A stretch of 64,000 nucleotides of DNA from Alcanivorax sp. S6407 (GCF_023016115.1 NZ_JALKBH010000009.1:1-64000); one strand, 5' to 3'; counted from the stretch's first letter, positions 1 to 10,210 are shown. A program made the numbers and translations. Notes: generated by a model not told the origin, from the letters alone.

Positions 1-6
1 TCAGTT
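1..6 (-). rRNA. 5' tip of 16S rRNA gene (partial, runs off left edge)
   Basis: Read on the minus strand, the window ends in AACTGA, which matches the first bases of mature gammaproteobacterial 16S rRNA (AACTGAAGAGTTTG). Only this tip is inside the window. The call rests mainly on the rrn-type leader and promoter immediately upstream. The exact mature end cannot be fixed from six bases. Confidence 0.6.
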
Positions 7-219
7 AAGAAAAGCGTTTAAAGTGGCCTTCCGAAGAAGGAGCACTTAATACATGCTCAGTTCGTCATCTGAATTAACAAAAACTTTGTTGACTCGTTCA
101 GAACTGAAATCTTTTAAAGATCCCATCCCGAACAGGTCCCACACGTTTGCTTGCCTGATTGTTAAAGAGCGCCTCGTCCGGCGCCGCGCTTTGCGTTGTT
201 GCCCCGTCGAGGAGTGCGC
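7..219 (-). promoter_or_regulatory. rRNA operon leader with boxA antitermination element
   Basis: The minus strand holds GCTCTTTAACAA at 159-170, which is the boxA core of rrn leaders and is bound by NusB/S10 for antitermination. A TGTGGG motif at 138-143 follows at the distance seen in E. coli rrn leaders (boxC-like). The stretch contains no open gene. It lies between a strong promoter at 220-247 and the 16S 5' end, so it should be the transcribed, RNase-processed pre-16S leader. Confidence 0.85.
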
Positions 220-247
220 ATTCTAGAGATTTCCCGAGGAGCGTCAA
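220..247 (-). promoter_or_regulatory. Strong sigma70 rRNA promoter
   Basis: The minus strand shows TTGACG (247-242), a 16-bp spacer and TAGAAT (225-220). A GC-rich discriminator follows, typical of stringently controlled rrn promoters. The bases just upstream (248-275) are A/T-rich and could act as an UP element. Transcription runs left into the boxA leader and the 16S gene. Confidence 0.8.
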
Positions 248-328
248 CACCTTTTGCACATCTTTTTTATCAAACGGTCATCATTTGGCCATGAAGTGCA
301 AAAAAGCGCCAAAACACCCTGTTTTTGA

Positions 329-913
329 CTACTTCCTGATCATGTTGCGCCCATGCAGAATCCGGTACAAGAGCAAAATGAGCAGAACACTGACAAAGAT
401 CAGGGTTTCCCCGTATCCGGATTTCTGCACCCAGCTCTGGTGCACCACCCCCAGCAGCACCGCCGGGAAGATCAGGCGATGTAATTTCACCCATTTCCTC
501 CCCAATCGGCGCCGGGATTGACGGGTACTGGTCAGCGCCAGCGGCCATAATGCCAGCCAGGCCAGCATGCCAATAATGATATAGGGTCGCTTTGTCAGCT
601 CCTCACCGAGAAACGACGGATCCCAGCCCAGCAACAAGGTTGCCCAGGCAAGAAAATGCATGCAGACATAGCCAAACGCCCACAACCCGAAGGTCCTGCG
701 CCAGATCACCAGCCCGGGCACCTTCAGCAGCTGTGCAGCCGGCCGCATGGTCAGGCAGGCCAGTAACATCACTAGTGACCACCAACCCAGCAACTCCACC
801 AGAGTTTCAGCCGGATCCGGCCCCAACTGCCCTCCCGCCGCCTGCATCGTTATCCAGGCCAGAGGCAGTGCACCCAGCGGCCAGCCAACCCATGTCCAGT
901 GCTTGCTCTTCAT
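329..913 (-). CDS. msrQ: MsrQ, haem-binding membrane subunit of the MsrPQ methionine sulfoxide reductase
   Basis: This 194-residue protein is an integral membrane b-type cytochrome that passes electrons from the respiratory chain or quinols to periplasmic MsrP, which repairs oxidised methionines in envelope proteins. It is mostly hydrophobic, with about five to six membrane segments. Candidate haem-ligand histidines are H86 (CMHFLAW), H145 (KLHRLIF) and H158 (VVHQSW), placed as in the YedZ/MsrQ family. The length is normal for the family. Its ATG overlaps the msrP stop codon (TGATG), so the two genes are translationally coupled in a msrP-msrQ operon. No terminator was seen before the rrn promoter region. 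The family call is firm; the electron donor is known only from the family. Confidence 0.93.
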   Translation of the reverse strand: MKSKHWTWVGWPLGALPLAWITMQAAGGQLGPDPAETLVELLGWWSLVMLLACLTMRPAAQLLKVPGLVIWRRTFGLWAFGYVCMHFLAWATLLLGWDPSFLGEELTKRPYIIIGMLAWLALWPLALTSTRQSRRRLGRKWVKLHRLIFPAVLLGVVHQSWVQKSGYGETLIFVSVLLILLLYRILHGRNMIRK

Positions 914-1908
914 CAGTAGAACTTGCCAAGATCCATGCCCTTGTACAGGGAAGCCACCTCGTCATAACCATTGAATGGGCGGGTAGGCACCCAGTTGGGG
1001 TCAAAAAAGGAATTGGGAAGACGCCGTTCACGACTCTGGGACCATCGCGGGTGGTCTACCGCCGGGTTCACATTGGCATAGAAGCCGTACTCATCCGGCG
1101 CCAGCATATTCCAGGTGGTTTCCGGCATGGTCTCGGTCAACTCGATACGCACGATGGACTTGATGGATTTGAAGCCATACTTCCAGGGCACCACCAGCCG
1201 GAACGGGGCGCCATTCTGGTTTGGCAGGGTGCGCCCATACAGGCCAACCGCCATCAGCGTCAGCGGATGCATCGCCTCATCCAACCGCAAGCCCTCCCGG
1301 TAAGGCCAGTCGATGCCGGTAAAGGGAGACCGCACGCCTGACATCTGTTTGGGATCGGCCAGGCTGGTAAACGCCACATAGCGGGCCTTGCTGGTGGGTT
1401 GCAGCTTTATCAGCAAGCTGGCCAGCGGCACCCCAACCCAGGGAATCACCATGGACCAGGCCTCCACGCAGCGCAGCCGGTAAATGCGCTCTTCCAGCTG
1501 CTGGCCCTTGAGCAGATCCTCCAGCGCGTACGTCCCCGGCTTCTCGACTTCGCCAGCCACCGTGACCGTCCAGGGGTCAGTCTTCAGGGTGTGGGCATTC
1601 TCCGCCGGATCGGTCTTGCCGGTACCGAACTCATAGAAATTGTTGTAGCCGGTCACATCCGCATAGGGGGTCAGGGTTTCATCGGTGTCCGGGGCGCCAT
1701 CAATGGCACGTGCCACCTGATCCTTTAGCCACAGGGGGCGAGAAGCCTCCTCATCCACCGCCTTGATCTCCCGGCCCCAGGCCGGCATGGCGCTGAACAA
1801 TCCCGCCAGCCCCCCCAGCATCATTAGCTCTCGTCGCTTGAGATAAACGGACTCCGGAGTTATTTCATGGCTTTTCGGGGCAGAAGGGTCTTTATGGCGA
1901 ATAATCAT
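913..1908 (-). CDS. msrP: MsrP, Tat-exported molybdopterin methionine sulfoxide reductase
   Basis: This is the periplasmic catalytic subunit that reduces methionine-R/S-sulfoxide in proteins with a molybdopterin cofactor. It is 331 residues from the ATG at 1908. An upstream in-frame GTG exists, but this ATG has a GGGAG ribosome site five bases away, and the resulting N-terminus (MIIRHKD, then EITPES) matches the family. The Tat signal carries the twin arginine at R25-R26 ([10 protein letters not shown]). The probable molybdenum-ligand cysteine is C147 in YRLRCVEAW. It overlaps msrQ by the TGATG stop/start. A terminator at 1945-1980 separates it from the pilY1 gene upstream on the same strand, so it probably has its own promoter. 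Confidence 0.94.
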   Translation of the reverse strand: MIIRHKDPSAPKSHEITPESVYLKRRELMMLGGLAGLFSAMPAWGREIKAVDEEASRPLWLKDQVARAIDGAPDTDETLTPYADVTGYNNFYEFGTGKTDPAENAHTLKTDPWTVTVAGEVEKPGTYALEDLLKGQQLEERIYRLRCVEAWSMVIPWVGVPLASLLIKLQPTSKARYVAFTSLADPKQMSGVRSPFTGIDWPYREGLRLDEAMHPLTLMAVGLYGRTLPNQNGAPFRLVVPWKYGFKSIKSIVRIELTETMPETTWNMLAPDEYGFYANVNPAVDHPRWSQSRERRLPNSFFDPNWVPTRPFNGYDEVASLYKGMDLGKFY

Positions 1909-1944
1909 TGCAACTCCCGGTCTCAGCTTCACTGCAGCCTAAAC

Positions 1945-1980
1945 GAAAAAAAGGGCGCCTTCGTGAAGGCACCCTTTTTT
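1945..1980 (-). terminator. Rho-independent terminator after the first pilY1
   Basis: GGGCGCCTT (1953-1961) and AAGGCACCC (1966-1974) form a stem around a four-base loop. A-runs and T-runs on both sides allow bidirectional use. On the minus strand it lies just after the pilY1 stop at 2038 and before msrP. Confidence 0.85.
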
Positions 1981-2037
1981 GATGCGTGACAGGCAGAATT
2001 GTTTCAGAGGAAACGCTTCTGACTTCACCGGCCGCAG

Positions 2038-5000
2038 TCAGGGACCGTCTATGGCCGCCTTGCCACTGGCCTGATCCACCTCATACCAACGGGTTTTCTG
2101 CAACGGACAGCCTTTCAGTTCTCCGCCGTCGTGGACACTGGTGCCGGAAAGCACCACCAGGGAGCCCCCTTCACCACAGGCGCTGCCGCCACCGCCACCG
2201 CCGCCGCCGCCATCACCACCGTCGCCATCGGAAGGCGGCGGCAGGATCAATACCTGCGGCGTGGAAGGCAGCCCTTCCTGGGGATTTTCCGTGTAGCGGT
2301 CCTGGATGGTTCCGTCGTTATTGCCATCCAGCCCCTGGGGCGAGCCATCCACAGCAGAAATACCATAGAGACGGGCCTTGCTCTGCACCGTACAGGTTTG
2401 CTGCAGTGAGCCCGTATCCGGCAAATACGTAGTGAAGTAGATCGTGTTCTGAATGATCGCCGGGCTGGAGAGCACTTTCTCTCCCTCCCCCCTGAGCTCG
2501 ATCAGCCAACCCGACTTGTTGGCGAGCTGACTTTCGTCCGGGCTGGCATCGGAGGTGACATCCAGCAGATCCCCCTCACCGATAACATCCGCAGGTGCCG
2601 CATCCGCCAACGCTGACGTATCTTCGATCATGAAGAAGTGCTCATCAGCCTGGGTATCGAGCGGATGCGCCCGATAGCCAGACCCCAGCGCAATACGCAG
2701 CAACCAGTTGCCGTTTTTATTACCCAGGGTAATTGCCGGCGGCTCATAGAAACGACGTCGCCCGGCATCACCGCCAGCACCGTCCCCCAGCTGGGCCAGG
2801 GTCACCACACGCTTAACCAGATCCGACGCGCCACCATTCTGGTTGTCCAGGTCCACTCGGAACACCTGGCCGGCCAGGTCCGCCGCATACAGGTAGTCGG
2901 TAAAGCCATCGAAGTTGATATCCACCGCGGAGATGCCGCCGGGAATACTCCACTTCATGTCGGAGTGGGAATCCCGCGCCAGCCCACCGCTGCTGCCACC
3001 GGATGTCACCTTCCAGATCAGGCCACCCGTATTGGCATTGACCACATAGATGGCGTTGCCCATCAGATCTCCGCCACCACTGAACTGGCCCGAAACGTCA
3101 TGATCGAACGGGCTGTAACCGCCGCCAAAGATCAATACCGGTACAGCCTTGTCATCCAGCATTACCTGGCCCAGCGTCGGCGTGGACCAGGTCTGGCCCA
3201 GCTCGACAAAGTCGCCGGTGCCGCCACGGATGCGCCACAACCACCGGGGAGTGGTCTTGTTGCTCACATCCAGAGCGTAATAATTACGGCCACCGCGACG
3301 CATGCCGCCATACAGATAAACCTTGTCCACATCGGTCAGGTTATCCGGGTCCGGCTGGCGCCAGACAGTCCAGGAACCATCCAGACCATAGGTAGTACGA
3401 TCGTTGTCCGCATCCAGCGGCGGCTGACTGTAGCGGGTGGCCGCCATGACCGCCTGCTCTGCCGGCATGAAAGTAAAGTATTCCTTGCCGGATTTGGCAT
3501 CGAGGGCGTGCAACATGCCGTCATTGGTACTGACAAACAGCACGTTATCCTGCTTGTCCGGATCATTGCGGGCACTGTCGATGTCACCAAGATAGCCATA
3601 GTTGACCAGCCGCGGCTCACTGTGCAAAGGATCGCCCCAGGAGGTCATCAGCTTGCCAAACAGAAGATCGCGCTGCTCATCGCTGGCGCTGGCATCCAGC
3701 CCGTAACCGGTCTTGGCCAGGTCACCGGGATTACTGATCCGGGAAATGGCTGTGGAACTGGCGGAGGTGCCGGACGCAGAACCGATGTCGTCGCCATTGC
3801 TGTCACCGGCCACAAACAGGCGTCTCGGCTCGTCTCCCAGCAGGCTGCGCGCGCCACCCATCTCTACCTCAGGACCATCCACTTCCCGGGACCAGAAGCT
3901 TTGCGAGTTTTCCATGAAGAAACCGGTGTTGGGATCCACCGCAGGATTGCCGTTCTGATCCACTAGCTGGGGCGCATTATTACCGAGAGAAAGCCGGTAA
4001 CGCTTCAGGTTCCCCTCCCAGCGGGAATCCAGCTCCGGACCGAAAATGGCGTAATACAACTGATCCAGATGCTGCATGCGGTTCAGCTGATTCACCGCCA
4101 CCCCCGGCGCTGCCACGGTACTGTTCACATCCGAAATGGAGTTGATGATCTGACGCAGGGCACTTTCCAACTCGGTAGCCGAGGCGGCGGTCAGGGCCGA
4201 GCCCTGCCCGGCATCGGCCACTTCTGCCAGCTGTGCCGCCGTCGAATCATCGAGGTGGAAGCCAACCGTGTGAGTCTGCACGGCGCTCTTCTGGCTGTTT
4301 TGAGTGCCATCATAAAGCCAGCCCGCCAGTTGTTTCATGCAGGCAAAACTGGCCTCAGCGGAACCGCCCTGGAGCCCGGATGCACAGCTACCAGTTTGGC
4401 CTGTGGTACTGGTCACTTGCCCGTAAGCGCTGTCCGAAGTGGGCTCGCCGTCGGTCATGAGAATGATGTGATTGGAGCTACACTGCCCGGCATTGCTATC
4501 CAACGGCGTGTCATAAACACCATTTTGATCAAACCCCACGGCATCCGGTTCGCCACGGGCGAACACGGCGCTCTGCCCCATCATGTACTTGGCCATCTCG
4601 GTGTAGGCTTCCATCAAGGGCGTACCGCCATTGGGGGAAATATTATTCACCAGACGCTTCAGCTCATCGCGAACCCGCTCGCCATAGTTGGCCTGATTGG
4701 CGCTCAGAGCAGTGATAATCAGGCTGGCCCCGTTGGCCTGCCCCGACTCCACGGCACCAATCCTGACATTCTTGTTGGCAGACACCGTCAACACCAGGCT
4801 GCCATTGGCTTGCCAGTTACTACTGGACAAGGCATCGGAGACAATATCGGTCACATCCACTTCATGAATGACATCATTGCCATTGAAGGTGCCGTCCGCC
4901 CCTTCCGTGGAATAGCTCACCGCCGTGCCAGTGGAACGGTTACTGACGTTGTTATTGCTGGCGGCAAACTGGGCTCCCGAGCCCGCCTCCGCACGGATCG

Positions 5001-6291
5001 TCAACGTCACATTGCCGTAATCAGGACGCTCCACCGTTTCCGTTCGGCAATAGCTGGGCCACCACGGATATGGACATACCCGCTCCTGGACTTGCTGGGT
5101 CGCACCCTTGGCACCACTGAAGCGCAGCACTGCTTTCTCGATCACATCCGGTTGCGCCTGAGACGAACGAGGATCAAAAGGAATGGAGGGAAAGCGCAAG
5201 CCAGCCACCCGGGACGACTCAACCTGAAGATTGCTGGAATCCAGCGTCACCTGACCACTGGTGGACTCCCAGACATCGTTATTGCCGTTGCCAACGGTAT
5301 AAGCCATCCCCTGATTACAGGACAGCTGATCACGGTATGCCTGACCATCTGCCGGGCCGCCCACCACGGTCAGATTTTCATTCTGCCCCCAGGTCACTCT
5401 CAGCCGCGGCGCATTACCATTGCGGCTGCCGTAGGCGTGGATTTCCCGACTGTTGTGCGGCGGCAAACTGCGAAAACGCAACGCCAACCCTTGGCCACCG
5501 CACCACTGCGCACGAGAGGTAGCCGCCTGCACCAGCGCAGTGACGTCCACTGCCTCACGGCTGCTGCGCCGATCCCAGAAATCATTCACCCCGGAAGGAT
5601 AGCCAGTACTCCAGCTTCGATCTGACACCGTGTCCAGCGCCGTGAATGCGCTGTTTAGTGGAGCCACGTCAAACGCTCCTTCCAGCTGCATTGGCCCCCA
5701 GGCATTCTCGCTGGGGTCCACTTCCAGCACTGCCTCCTTGATCACCGCATAGCGCGGCACATCGACAGCGGGAAAGAACAGACCGACCTGGCCAGCGGAG
5801 TCACCGCCATTGGGAAAAACGATGGTATCGCCGTTTGCCTCAAGATTACCGGCACCGTCTTCGACAATATCGCCGTACTCATCTTCCACCGCATGCAGCA
5901 CTTCGGTATTGACCAGATTATTGAGGGGCTCCACCTCACGCATCACATAACCGCCGATGCCGGTACCCAGCCCATTGCCGCTCCCGCTCTGGCGATAACG
6001 ACCAATGCCCATGCTGATGCCACCACCAAGACTGTCCACCACATTGGTGAACGCTTCTTTCAGCTGGTTGATACGACGGTTCGGCACATCGTCACAGGCC
6101 TTTACATAGCGGCCGTTATATTCCTCATCTTCACACCAGACCATGGAGCCGGAGGTATCGATAAGCACCATGATCTGGGCATCCGATCCCGACAGGGATG
6201 GAGAAAGATAGATTTCGGTATCATCGGCATAAACATCGGGTGCAGACAGCAGGCAGCACACCGCAATAAACCCTGTCCTTAGCGCTTTCAT
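2038..6291 (-). CDS. pilY1: PilY1 type IV pilus tip adhesin/assembly factor, extra-locus copy with intact VWA metal site
   Basis: This 1417-residue secreted protein promotes type IV pilus assembly, adhesion and surface sensing. A signal peptide (residues 1-22, ending VYA) is followed by an N-terminal VWA region whose metal-site motifs are intact: D45-T-S-G-S49, T557 in NGGTPLM, and D614 in LMTDGEP. About 450 residues are inserted between the first and second motifs. The C-terminal half is the PilC/PilY1 beta-propeller (about 735-1290), with a Ca-binding loop D1124-INFDGFT-D1132. A glycine run (GGGGGGGGG) precedes the last about 55 residues, which end CPLQKTRWYEV. The ribosome site AGGAGG precedes the ATG. 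It is co-transcribed with a pilX gene 14 bp upstream. A second pilY1 lies at 26354-30667. It is larger than P. aeruginosa PilY1 as I remember it (about 1160 residues). Confidence 0.93.
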   Translation of the reverse strand: MKALRTGFIAVCCLLSAPDVYADDTEIYLSPSLSGSDAQIMVLIDTSGSMVWCEDEEYNGRYVKACDDVPNRRINQLKEAFTNVVDSLGGGISMGIGRYRQSGSGNGLGTGIGGYVMREVEPLNNLVNTEVLHAVEDEYGDIVEDGAGNLEANGDTIVFPNGGDSAGQVGLFFPAVDVPRYAVIKEAVLEVDPSENAWGPMQLEGAFDVAPLNSAFTALDTVSDRSWSTGYPSGVNDFWDRRSSREAVDVTALVQAATSRAQWCGGQGLALRFRSLPPHNSREIHAYGSRNGNAPRLRVTWGQNENLTVVGGPADGQAYRDQLSCNQGMAYTVGNGNNDVWESTSGQVTLDSSNLQVESSRVAGLRFPSIPFDPRSSQAQPDVIEKAVLRFSGAKGATQQVQERVCPYPWWPSYCRTETVERPDYGNVTLTIRAEAGSGAQFAASNNNVSNRSTGTAVSYSTEGADGTFNGNDVIHEVDVTDIVSDALSSSNWQANGSLVLTVSANKNVRIGAVESGQANGASLIITALSANQANYGERVRDELKRLVNNISPNGGTPLMEAYTEMAKYMMGQSAVFARGEPDAVGFDQNGVYDTPLDSNAGQCSSNHIILMTDGEPTSDSAYGQVTSTTGQTGSCASGLQGGSAEASFACMKQLAGWLYDGTQNSQKSAVQTHTVGFHLDDSTAAQLAEVADAGQGSALTAASATELESALRQIINSISDVNSTVAAPGVAVNQLNRMQHLDQLYYAIFGPELDSRWEGNLKRYRLSLGNNAPQLVDQNGNPAVDPNTGFFMENSQSFWSREVDGPEVEMGGARSLLGDEPRRLFVAGDSNGDDIGSASGTSASSTAISRISNPGDLAKTGYGLDASASDEQRDLLFGKLMTSWGDPLHSEPRLVNYGYLGDIDSARNDPDKQDNVLFVSTNDGMLHALDAKSGKEYFTFMPAEQAVMAATRYSQPPLDADNDRTTYGLDGSWTVWRQPDPDNLTDVDKVYLYGGMRRGGRNYYALDVSNKTTPRWLWRIRGGTGDFVELGQTWSTPTLGQVMLDDKAVPVLIFGGGYSPFDHDVSGQFSGGGDLMGNAIYVVNANTGGLIWKVTSGGSSGGLARDSHSDMKWSIPGGISAVDINFDGFTDYLYAADLAGQVFRVDLDNQNGGASDLVKRVVTLAQLGDGAGGDAGRRRFYEPPAITLGNKNGNWLLRIALGSGYRAHPLDTQADEHFFMIEDTSALADAAPADVIGEGDLLDVTSDASPDESQLANKSGWLIELRGEGEKVLSSPAIIQNTIYFTTYLPDTGSLQQTCTVQSKARLYGISAVDGSPQGLDGNNDGTIQDRYTENPQEGLPSTPQVLILPPPSDGDGGDGGGGGGGGGSACGEGGSLVVLSGTSVHDGGELKGCPLQKTRWYEVDQASGKAAIDGP

Positions 6292-6305
6292 GGCTCCCTC
6301 CTGTT

Positions 6306-6854
6306 CTAGTTATTCTTGGTCTGGGCGATCAGCGTGCCCGGATCTGTCATGGCTTTTACGTTGAATTCCTGCACGTGATAACTGGCGGTCTGGAAGTCCG
6401 GCGCCTCACCCACAGCAGTAATTTCCATACGATGCGGAACCAGCAACTGCTGACCATTGAGCTGGGCCCCTTCAAGCAGGGAAAAATCCGGAGAAACGCC
6501 AAGCTGGTCGGTACGGGACTGGGCCTGCAGCAGGCCACGGGAATCGAAACGGTCTGCCTCTGCACAGGTACCATTGGCCTGGGCATCGTTCGCTTTCTGG
6601 CAACGACGGACCGTCTCGCCATCGAGCAGGGACAACAGCATGATGGAATTGGTATCCACCACCTCGTTATAGGTAGAAGCCAGCGAGGATTCCGCGGTGG
6701 TGAACGTCATCGCGGAAAGCTGTGCGCCAGTGGCGATACGCGCATTGAACATGGACATGCGCATTGCCGACACGCCCATCAATGCCAGAACGACCAGCAG
6801 CAGCAGCGTCACGACCAACGCCACCCCGCGCTGGGATGCTCGAGATACCCGCAT
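6306..6854 (-). CDS. pilX: PilX-family minor pilin, extra-locus copy
   Basis: This 182-residue type IV minor pilin is expected to prime pilus assembly with its PilY1 partner. The ATG at 6854 follows AAGGAGG and gives the leader MRVSRASQRG, then VALVVTLLLLVV; longer frames lack a ribosome site. After the hydrophobic helix comes the PilX signature region (GVSAMRMSMFNARI, then TTAES). Like other PilX proteins it lacks the Glu at mature position 5. It is followed after 14 bp by pilY1. The 10-residue segment SAMRMSMFNA is identical in the second PilX at 30689-31267, so the two are paralogues; the rest has diverged. The other minor pilin types are absent from this locus. Confidence 0.88.
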   Translation of the reverse strand: MRVSRASQRGVALVVTLLLLVVLALMGVSAMRMSMFNARIATGAQLSAMTFTTAESSLASTYNEVVDTNSIMLLSLLDGETVRRCQKANDAQANGTCAEADRFDSRGLLQAQSRTDQLGVSPDFSLLEGAQLNGQQLLVPHRMEITAVGEAPDFQTASYHVQEFNVKAMTDPGTLIAQTKNN

Positions 6855-7003
6855 ATCCCCTCCTTTGCAGGTCCAGGCAGAGACACCGCGATCCTGATGA
6901 CTCCCATACATCAGCCATGAAAAATGGACGATCCGGATTGTTCCGCCGATATCATTGTTTTTGTGCGCAGTGCTCCAAAACGGAGCCAAGCTGCTAATGA
7001 AAT

Positions 7004-7033
7004 TTTGTAGAGAAGGCCAAAAAATGAAAACAA
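7004..7033 (-). promoter_or_regulatory. Candidate promoter of the extra pilX-pilY1 pair
   Basis: The minus strand shows TTGTTT (7033-7028), an 18-bp spacer and TACAAA (7009-7004). It reads into pilX with a leader of about 150 nt. The match is moderate. No sigma54 -24/-12 motif was noticed here. Confidence 0.35.
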
Positions 7034-7185
7034 TTCATCGGCCGACAGACGGAACGTCGCACAAAAAACGAGCACTGTAAAGAATTGAATAGGCAAAAAA
7101 GTACCACCCCGAGAGTGATGTGGCACTTTTGGCTCAAACGGCATGCAAATGCAAACGAGAAACGATACGGACAGATGTAACCGTA

Positions 7186-7222
7186 TCAAAAAGGCGCCAA
7201 TCATTCGCATGACAGGCGCCCC
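7186..7222 (-). terminator. Terminator after pssA
   Basis: On the minus strand, GGCGCC and TCAT pair with ATGA and GGCGCC around a GCGA loop. TTTTTGAT follows. It lies about 40 bp past the pssA stop. Confidence 0.7.
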
Positions 7223-7263
7223 TGAGAAGAGGAACAAACCGGCAGAAACAGAAGCCAGTGGAG

Positions 7264-8046
7264 TTAGTGTGAAGCCTTTCTCAACCCCCACACACTCATG
7301 ACAAGACCCGCCACCACATAAATCACGGCCACACTGAGCAACACCAGCGGCGGATCCAGGAACACGATGGCAAAGGCGATGATCACGCCCAGCAGCACCT
7401 TGAAAGGCACCCGGCCAATATGGAATTCCTTGAAGGAGTGATACTTCACCGAGGAGACCATCAGCAGACCGGCACCGGCCACCATCAGGGCCACAACCCA
7501 GGACACGTCTGCCCCCTCAATCCCGCGGCTGGCACCCAGCCAGACCATGGTCGCCACCAGCCCTGCACCAGTGGGGCTGGGCAGGCCAATGAAGAAGCGT
7601 TTGTCGGTGGACTCTGCCTGCACATTGAAGCGCGCCAGCCGCAGGGCCGCACATGCCACATAGATAAAGGCCGCCACCCAGCCAAATTTGCCCAGGCCAG
7701 AGAGAGCCCAGGAGTAAGCCACCAGACCCGGCGCTACCCCGAAGGCAACACAGTCAGAGAGGGAATCATACTCCGCGCCAAACTTGCTCTGGGTGTTGGT
7801 CAGACGGGCAACGCCACCATCCATGCCATCGAGAATGCCTGCCACAATGATGCCCAGCGCGGCATTTTCAAACATGCCATTCATGGCGGAAACAATGGCG
7901 TAGAAACCGGCAAACAGCGCACCGGTGGTAAACAGGTTCGGCAGCAGGTAGACCCCCTTGTGGCGGGCGCCGGTGCGATGCTCGGCTTCTACCACCTCAA
8001 AGGTCTCGGGCTGCTCACTGGTAGTTGTCTTGTCGTTATCCTGCAT
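7264..8046 (-). CDS. pssA: CDP-diacylglycerol--serine O-phosphatidyltransferase
   Basis: This membrane enzyme transfers phosphatidyl from CDP-diacylglycerol to L-serine, making phosphatidylserine, the precursor of phosphatidylethanolamine. It is 260 residues from the ATG at 8046 (MQDNDKTT), preceded by GGATGGA; ATGs further upstream have no ribosome site. The CDP-alcohol phosphotransferase signature is complete (DGMDGGVARLT, then EYDSLSD), and several membrane helices follow. This is the PssA class of CDP-alcohol phosphatidyltransferases, not the PLD-like E. coli enzyme. It stands alone between the terminators of ilvC and its own. In PAO1, as I recall, pssA directly neighbours msrP; here pilX-pilY1 lies between. 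Confidence 0.93.
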   Translation of the reverse strand: MQDNDKTTTSEQPETFEVVEAEHRTGARHKGVYLLPNLFTTGALFAGFYAIVSAMNGMFENAALGIIVAGILDGMDGGVARLTNTQSKFGAEYDSLSDCVAFGVAPGLVAYSWALSGLGKFGWVAAFIYVACAALRLARFNVQAESTDKRFFIGLPSPTGAGLVATMVWLGASRGIEGADVSWVVALMVAGAGLLMVSSVKYHSFKEFHIGRVPFKVLLGVIIAFAIVFLDPPLVLLSVAVIYVVAGLVMSVWGLRKASH

Positions 8047-8093
8047 GGTGGTCCATCCCATTGATAGTGAGGCTAGTGTAACGCAGCCCCAGT

Positions 8094-8125
8094 AAACAAA
8101 AAACGCGGCCGAGGCCGCGTTTTTC
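8094..8125 (-). terminator. Terminator after ilvC
   Basis: AAACGCGGCC, a GA loop and GGCCGCGTTT (8101-8122) form a perfect stem with T-runs on both strands. It lies 25 bp past the ilvC stop on the minus strand. Confidence 0.88.
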
Positions 8126-8149
8126 GAGAACGTCACAAAAGGTTCTTGC

Positions 8150-9226
<1,077 letters not shown>

Positions 9227-9241
9227 TCAATCAGGCCAGCC

Positions 9242-9270
9242 ACTCTAGGCTATTCGCCGTGTTGCGTAAA
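9242..9270 (-). promoter_or_regulatory. Candidate ilvC promoter
   Basis: The minus strand shows TTTACG (9270-9265), a 17-bp spacer and TAGAGT (9247-9242). The -35 hexamer overlaps one half of the IlvY-type dyad, as expected for an activator-dependent promoter. Confidence 0.5.
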
Positions 9271-9308
9271 ATGATATATTTGAAACATTGCATTCCACTT
9301 AACGCAAC
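9261..9308. promoter_or_regulatory. Putative IlvY operator dyad
   Basis: GTTGCGT (9261-9267) and its complement ACGCAAC (9302-9308) form a widely spaced dyad. Another TTGCA-like half site (CATTGCAT, 9287-9294) lies between them. The dyad sits in the ilvY-ilvC divergent gap, where IlvY is known to bind tandem operators. Binding here is inferred. Confidence 0.55.
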
Positions 9309-9319
9309 ATGACGATTTT

Positions 9320-10204
9320 ATGGATACCAAGCCCCTGCGCCTGTTCCTGACCCTGGCCGACACCCTGCACTTCGGCCGCGCCAGCACCATGTGCCACGTC
9401 AGCCCCTCCACCCTGAGCCGCACGGTGCAGCAGCTGGAGGACGAACTGGGCGCCCCGCTGTTCTATCGGGATAACCGCAGTGTCACCCTGACCCGGGAAG
9501 GGCAGCGTTTTCAGGAATATGCTCGCGATACCCTGACCCGGTGGGACAATCTGCGCCACGCCCTGCAGGACGATCGCCGGGTACTGCAGGGGGAGCTGAG
9601 TCTTTACTGCTCGGTGACTGCCAGCTACAGCTTTCTATACGACATCCTCAGCAGCTTCCGACACCAGTACCCGCGCATCGAATTGAAGCTGCACACCGGC
9701 GATCCCGCCCAAGCGGTGCATCGCGTGCAACAGGGCGAGGAAGACATAGCCATCGGCGCCCGCCCGGATCACCTGCCCGCCAGCATTGCCTTTCGACCCA
9801 TCGCCCGCTCCCCCCTGCTGTTCATTGCTCCCGCCAGTCAGCCACAGCTGGCCGAGCGACTGGGTGGCATTGCCGAGAAGGGTGCCTGGGAAAAGGTTCC
9901 CATGATCCTGTCTGAAGAAGGCCTCGCAAGGGAGCGGGTAGACCGGTGGTTTCGCCAGCTGGGTGTAAAGCCACAAATCTATGCTCAGGTCAGCGGTAAC
10001 GAGGCCATCGTCAGCATGGTGAGCCTGGGATTCGGGGTCGGAGTGGTACCGAAGATTGTACTGGAGAACAGTCCGCTGGCTGCACGGATCCGGACACTGG
10101 ATGTACAACCTGCACTGGCGCCCTATGAGGTGGGGCTTTTTACCCAGGAACGGCGCCTTGAAGAACCGTTGATCAATGCGTTCTGGTCGCAAGTGACGGA
10201 GTAG
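9320..10204 (+). CDS. ilvY: IlvY, LysR-type activator of ilvC
   Basis: This 294-residue LysR-family regulator senses acetolactate or acetohydroxybutyrate and activates ilvC. The N-terminal winged HTH spans about residues 1-60 (LRLFLTLADTLHFGRAS, then SPSTLSRTVQQLE). The C-terminal inducer domain includes YSFLYDILSSF and GFGVGVVPK. The divergent position beside ilvC is the classic arrangement and is the main reason for choosing IlvY over another LysR protein. The ATG at 9320 fits the family N-terminus, though no strong ribosome site precedes it. The stop codon is six bases before a long heptamer repeat tract. Confidence 0.9.
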   Translation: MDTKPLRLFLTLADTLHFGRASTMCHVSPSTLSRTVQQLEDELGAPLFYRDNRSVTLTREGQRFQEYARDTLTRWDNLRHALQDDRRVLQGELSLYCSVTASYSFLYDILSSFRHQYPRIELKLHTGDPAQAVHRVQQGEEDIAIGARPDHLPASIAFRPIARSPLLFIAPASQPQLAERLGGIAEKGAWEKVPMILSEEGLARERVDRWFRQLGVKPQIYAQVSGNEAIVSMVSLGFGVGVVPKIVLENSPLAARIRTLDVQPALAPYEVGLFTQERRLEEPLINAFWSQVTE

Positions 10205-10210
10205 GCTCTG

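Larger units (their letters stand above)
6855..7263. other. Gap between pssA and pilX: hairpins and candidate promoter, no gene
   Basis: About 400 bp without a convincing gene. Seen from the right on the minus strand: the pssA terminator (7186-7222); an inverted repeat gatacgg/ccgtatc at 7164-7170 and 7181-7187; A/T-rich DNA; and a candidate promoter at 7004-7033. A 126-codon minus-strand frame (6911-7291) crosses the terminator, lacks a ribosome site and shows no recognisable protein, so it is not called. Confidence 0.5.

Noticed and set aside
6911-7291. 126-codon minus-strand frame between pssA and pilX
   Set aside because: Crosses the pssA terminator and stop region; no motif, no start signal.
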